Assembly: GCA_003133205.1 (NCBI GenBank)
Contig: PKWK01000270.1
Coordinates: 903-7,785, forward strand
Reading direction: 5' to 3'
Length of the DNA: 6,883 nucleotides
From: Granulicella sp.
GTDB lineage: Bacteria; Acidobacteriota; Terriglobia; Terriglobales; Acidobacteriaceae
Of this stretch, positions 5,765 through 6,883 are shown in pieces (position 1 is the stretch's first letter; each line of letters begins with the position of its first letter). The notes beneath the pieces are model-generated. The model was not told where the DNA came from and did not search any database. It saw only the letters and a program-made list of their open reading frames with translations. The position numbers and the translations under genes were made by a program.

Positions 5765-6541
5765 ATGATCGATCTGAAGGGGAAAGTGGCCGTTGTGTTC
5801 GGCCTGGCGAATAAACGCAGCATTGCTTATAGCGTGGCGCAGAAGCTGGCCGAGGCCGGGGCCACCGTGGTTCTTTCGTACCAGTCGGAGCGGTTGCAGC
5901 GCGAGGCCGAAGAGTTGCTTGAGAGCCTGGGCCAGGCCGGCACAGGCAAGGCGTTCCAATGCGATGTCTCCCGCGACGACGAGATCGACGCCCTGTTTGC
6001 GCAGATTGCCGCCGCGTTCCCAAAGATCGATATCCTCATCCACTCCATTGGGTTTGCGCCGGCCGACGCTCTGAAGAACGACTTTCTGCTCACAGCTCGC
6101 GAGGACTTCCGCATCGCCCACGATGTCAGCGTGTATTCGCTGATTGCCCTGGCACGTGGCGCCGCGCCGCTGATGACCGATGGCGGAGCCATCCTGACCC
6201 TGACCTACTACGGTGCGGAAAAGGTCTTCCCAAACTACAACGTCATGGGCGTCGCCAAGGCAGCGCTCGAAGCGGCCGTGCGCTATCTCGCGGCTTCGCT
6301 TGGGGCGAGGAACATTCGCGTCAACGCCATTTCGGCTGGCCCGATCAGGACCCTGGCGGCGCGCGGCATCGGCGAATTCAGCCACATCCTGAACGCCGTC
6401 ACGGCACGCGCCCCGCTGCACAGGAACGTCGAGCAGATTGAGGTTGGCAACACAGCGCTGTTCCTCTGCTCGCCGCTGGCCAGCGGTATCACGGGAGAAG
6501 TCACCTTCGTTGACTGTGGCTTCAACATCACCGGAATCTAG
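5765..6541 (+). CDS. fabI: Enoyl-[acyl-carrier-protein] reductase FabI
   Basis: FabI performs the last step of each fatty acid elongation cycle, reducing trans-2-enoyl-ACP with NAD(P)H; it is a cytoplasmic short-chain dehydrogenase-type enzyme. The 258-residue length matches the family. Seen features are the nucleotide-binding start VFGLANKRSIAYSVA (11-25), CDVS (66-69), HSIGFAP (93-99) and the FabI-type active site in which Tyr148, Tyr158 and Lys165 correspond to E. coli Tyr146, Tyr156 and Lys163 (motif Y-x9-Y-x6-K). AGPIRTLAARGI (191-202) and the C-terminal end GEVTFVDCGFNITGI are also typical. Gly96, Met161 and Phe205 match E. coli Gly93, Met159 and Phe203, positions linked to triclosan sensitivity, so the sensitive-type residues appear present. 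The ATG follows GAGGGAG by 5 nt. It has its own upstream region and appears to be transcribed alone. Confidence 0.97.
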   Translation: MIDLKGKVAVVFGLANKRSIAYSVAQKLAEAGATVVLSYQSERLQREAEELLESLGQAGTGKAFQCDVSRDDEIDALFAQIAAAFPKIDILIHSIGFAPADALKNDFLLTAREDFRIAHDVSVYSLIALARGAAPLMTDGGAILTLTYYGAEKVFPNYNVMGVAKAALEAAVRYLAASLGARNIRVNAISAGPIRTLAARGIGEFSHILNAVTARAPLHRNVEQIEVGNTALFLCSPLASGITGEVTFVDCGFNITGI

Positions 6542-6565
6542 TTCGCGTGGACCATGGTCAGCGAA
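6542..6565 (+). terminator. Dyad directly after fabI, possible 3'-end hairpin
   Basis: TTCGC (6542-6546) is complementary to GCGAA (6561-6565), and between them lies the perfect 10-bp palindrome GACCATGGTC (6550-6559). The structure starts immediately after the fabI stop and is followed by AAATT rather than a T-run. It could be a weak terminator or a protein-binding dyad upstream of the DinB-family gene. Confidence 0.3.
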
Positions 6566-6642
6566 AATTCTCCCGCGCCCATTTCAGAAACCAGTGCATC
6601 CAATCGTCATTTCGCACCAACTTACTGAAACGGAGATCGACC

Positions 6643-6883
6643 ATGACCACAGCAGAACTCCTCCTCCAGGACTACGACATCGAAATGGGAATGACCCGCC
6701 GAATCCTCGAGCGCGTTCCCGAAGACAACCCCGACTACAAGTGTCACGAGAAGTCCATGGCCCTCGGCAAGCTGACCATGCATGTCGCCACCCTACCCGT
6801 CTTCGGCAAGGTCATCCTCACCACGCCCAGCATGGATATGAAGGACCCCAAAACATCCTGGCCCGACATGACCTTCCGCACCC
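6643..6883 (+). CDS. DinB-superfamily protein, 3'-partial
   Basis: The first 80 codons of a gene that runs off the right edge. The start MTTAELLLQDYDIEMGMTRR, followed by LERVPEDNPDYKCHEKSMALGKL and a downstream HVATLP, matches the N-terminal helices of DinB-like four-helix-bundle proteins. His47 is at the place of the first metal-binding histidine of that superfamily; the other two would lie outside the window. DinB-superfamily proteins include metal-dependent thiol transferases (bacillithiol- or mycothiol-linked) and many uncharacterised members, so no reaction is assigned. The ATG is supported by GGAG 7 nt upstream. The frame is open to the last base. The coding strand is C-rich, like the cyclase gene and unlike fabI. 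Confidence 0.8.
   Translation, partial: MTTAELLLQDYDIEMGMTRRILERVPEDNPDYKCHEKSMALGKLTMHVATLPVFGKVILTTPSMDMKDPKTSWPDMTFRT

Noticed and set aside
5741..6421. Minus-strand open frame of 226 codons opposite fabI
   Set aside because: FabI is complete and in full agreement with its family; the antisense frame has no motif and no ribosome binding site I can see.
1..6883. Defence, mobile or CRISPR system
   Set aside because: No direct-repeat array, integrase, transposase, restriction or toxin-antitoxin signature was seen; the EVE and DinB genes alone do not make a defence island.

Overview
The window is GC-rich bacterial chromosome with tightly packed genes. All eight supportable genes lie on the plus strand. 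I see no phage, transposon, CRISPR, rRNA or tRNA. The combination of a DUF1015 protein, a short secreted Amidase_3, a GerMN-domain protein, MurI, a short EVE protein, a multi-TM GGDEF protein, FabI and a DinB-family protein, with this protein style, resembles Acidobacteriota of the class Terriglobia (Granulicella/Terriglobus/Edaphobacter-like). That placement is inferred from recall, not from an alignment.

Layout. Positions 1-1285 hold the 3' part of a DUF1015 gene whose start lies left of the window. Positions 1331-4186 form a probable operon: a secreted N-acetylmuramoyl-L-alanine amidase (TTG start), a membrane-anchored GerMN protein (ATGA overlap with the amidase), glutamate racemase murI (GTG start sharing one base with the preceding stop) and, 38 bp further on, an EVE-domain protein. 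The first three concern the cell envelope: MurI supplies D-glutamate for peptidoglycan, the amidase cuts the stem peptide from the glycan, and the GerMN protein probably works at the outer face of the inner membrane. Positions 4187-4389 are the longest gene-free gap (203 bp), holding several small dyads and a weak promoter candidate. Positions 4390-5643 encode a diguanylate cyclase with about seven N-terminal membrane helices and a complete GGDEF domain with an inhibitory RxxD site. Positions 5765-6541 encode FabI, enoyl-ACP reductase, behind its own likely extended -10 promoter and a strong ribosome binding site. From 6643 a DinB-superfamily gene begins and runs off the right edge.

Overall this is mainly housekeeping and signalling sequence. 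I found no convincing new multi-gene system. The points most worth a second look are the unnamed 7-TM sensor module of the cyclase, the translationally coupled amidase-GerMN-MurI block, the dyad over the predicted fabI start site, and the G/C strand bias that differs between neighbouring genes.
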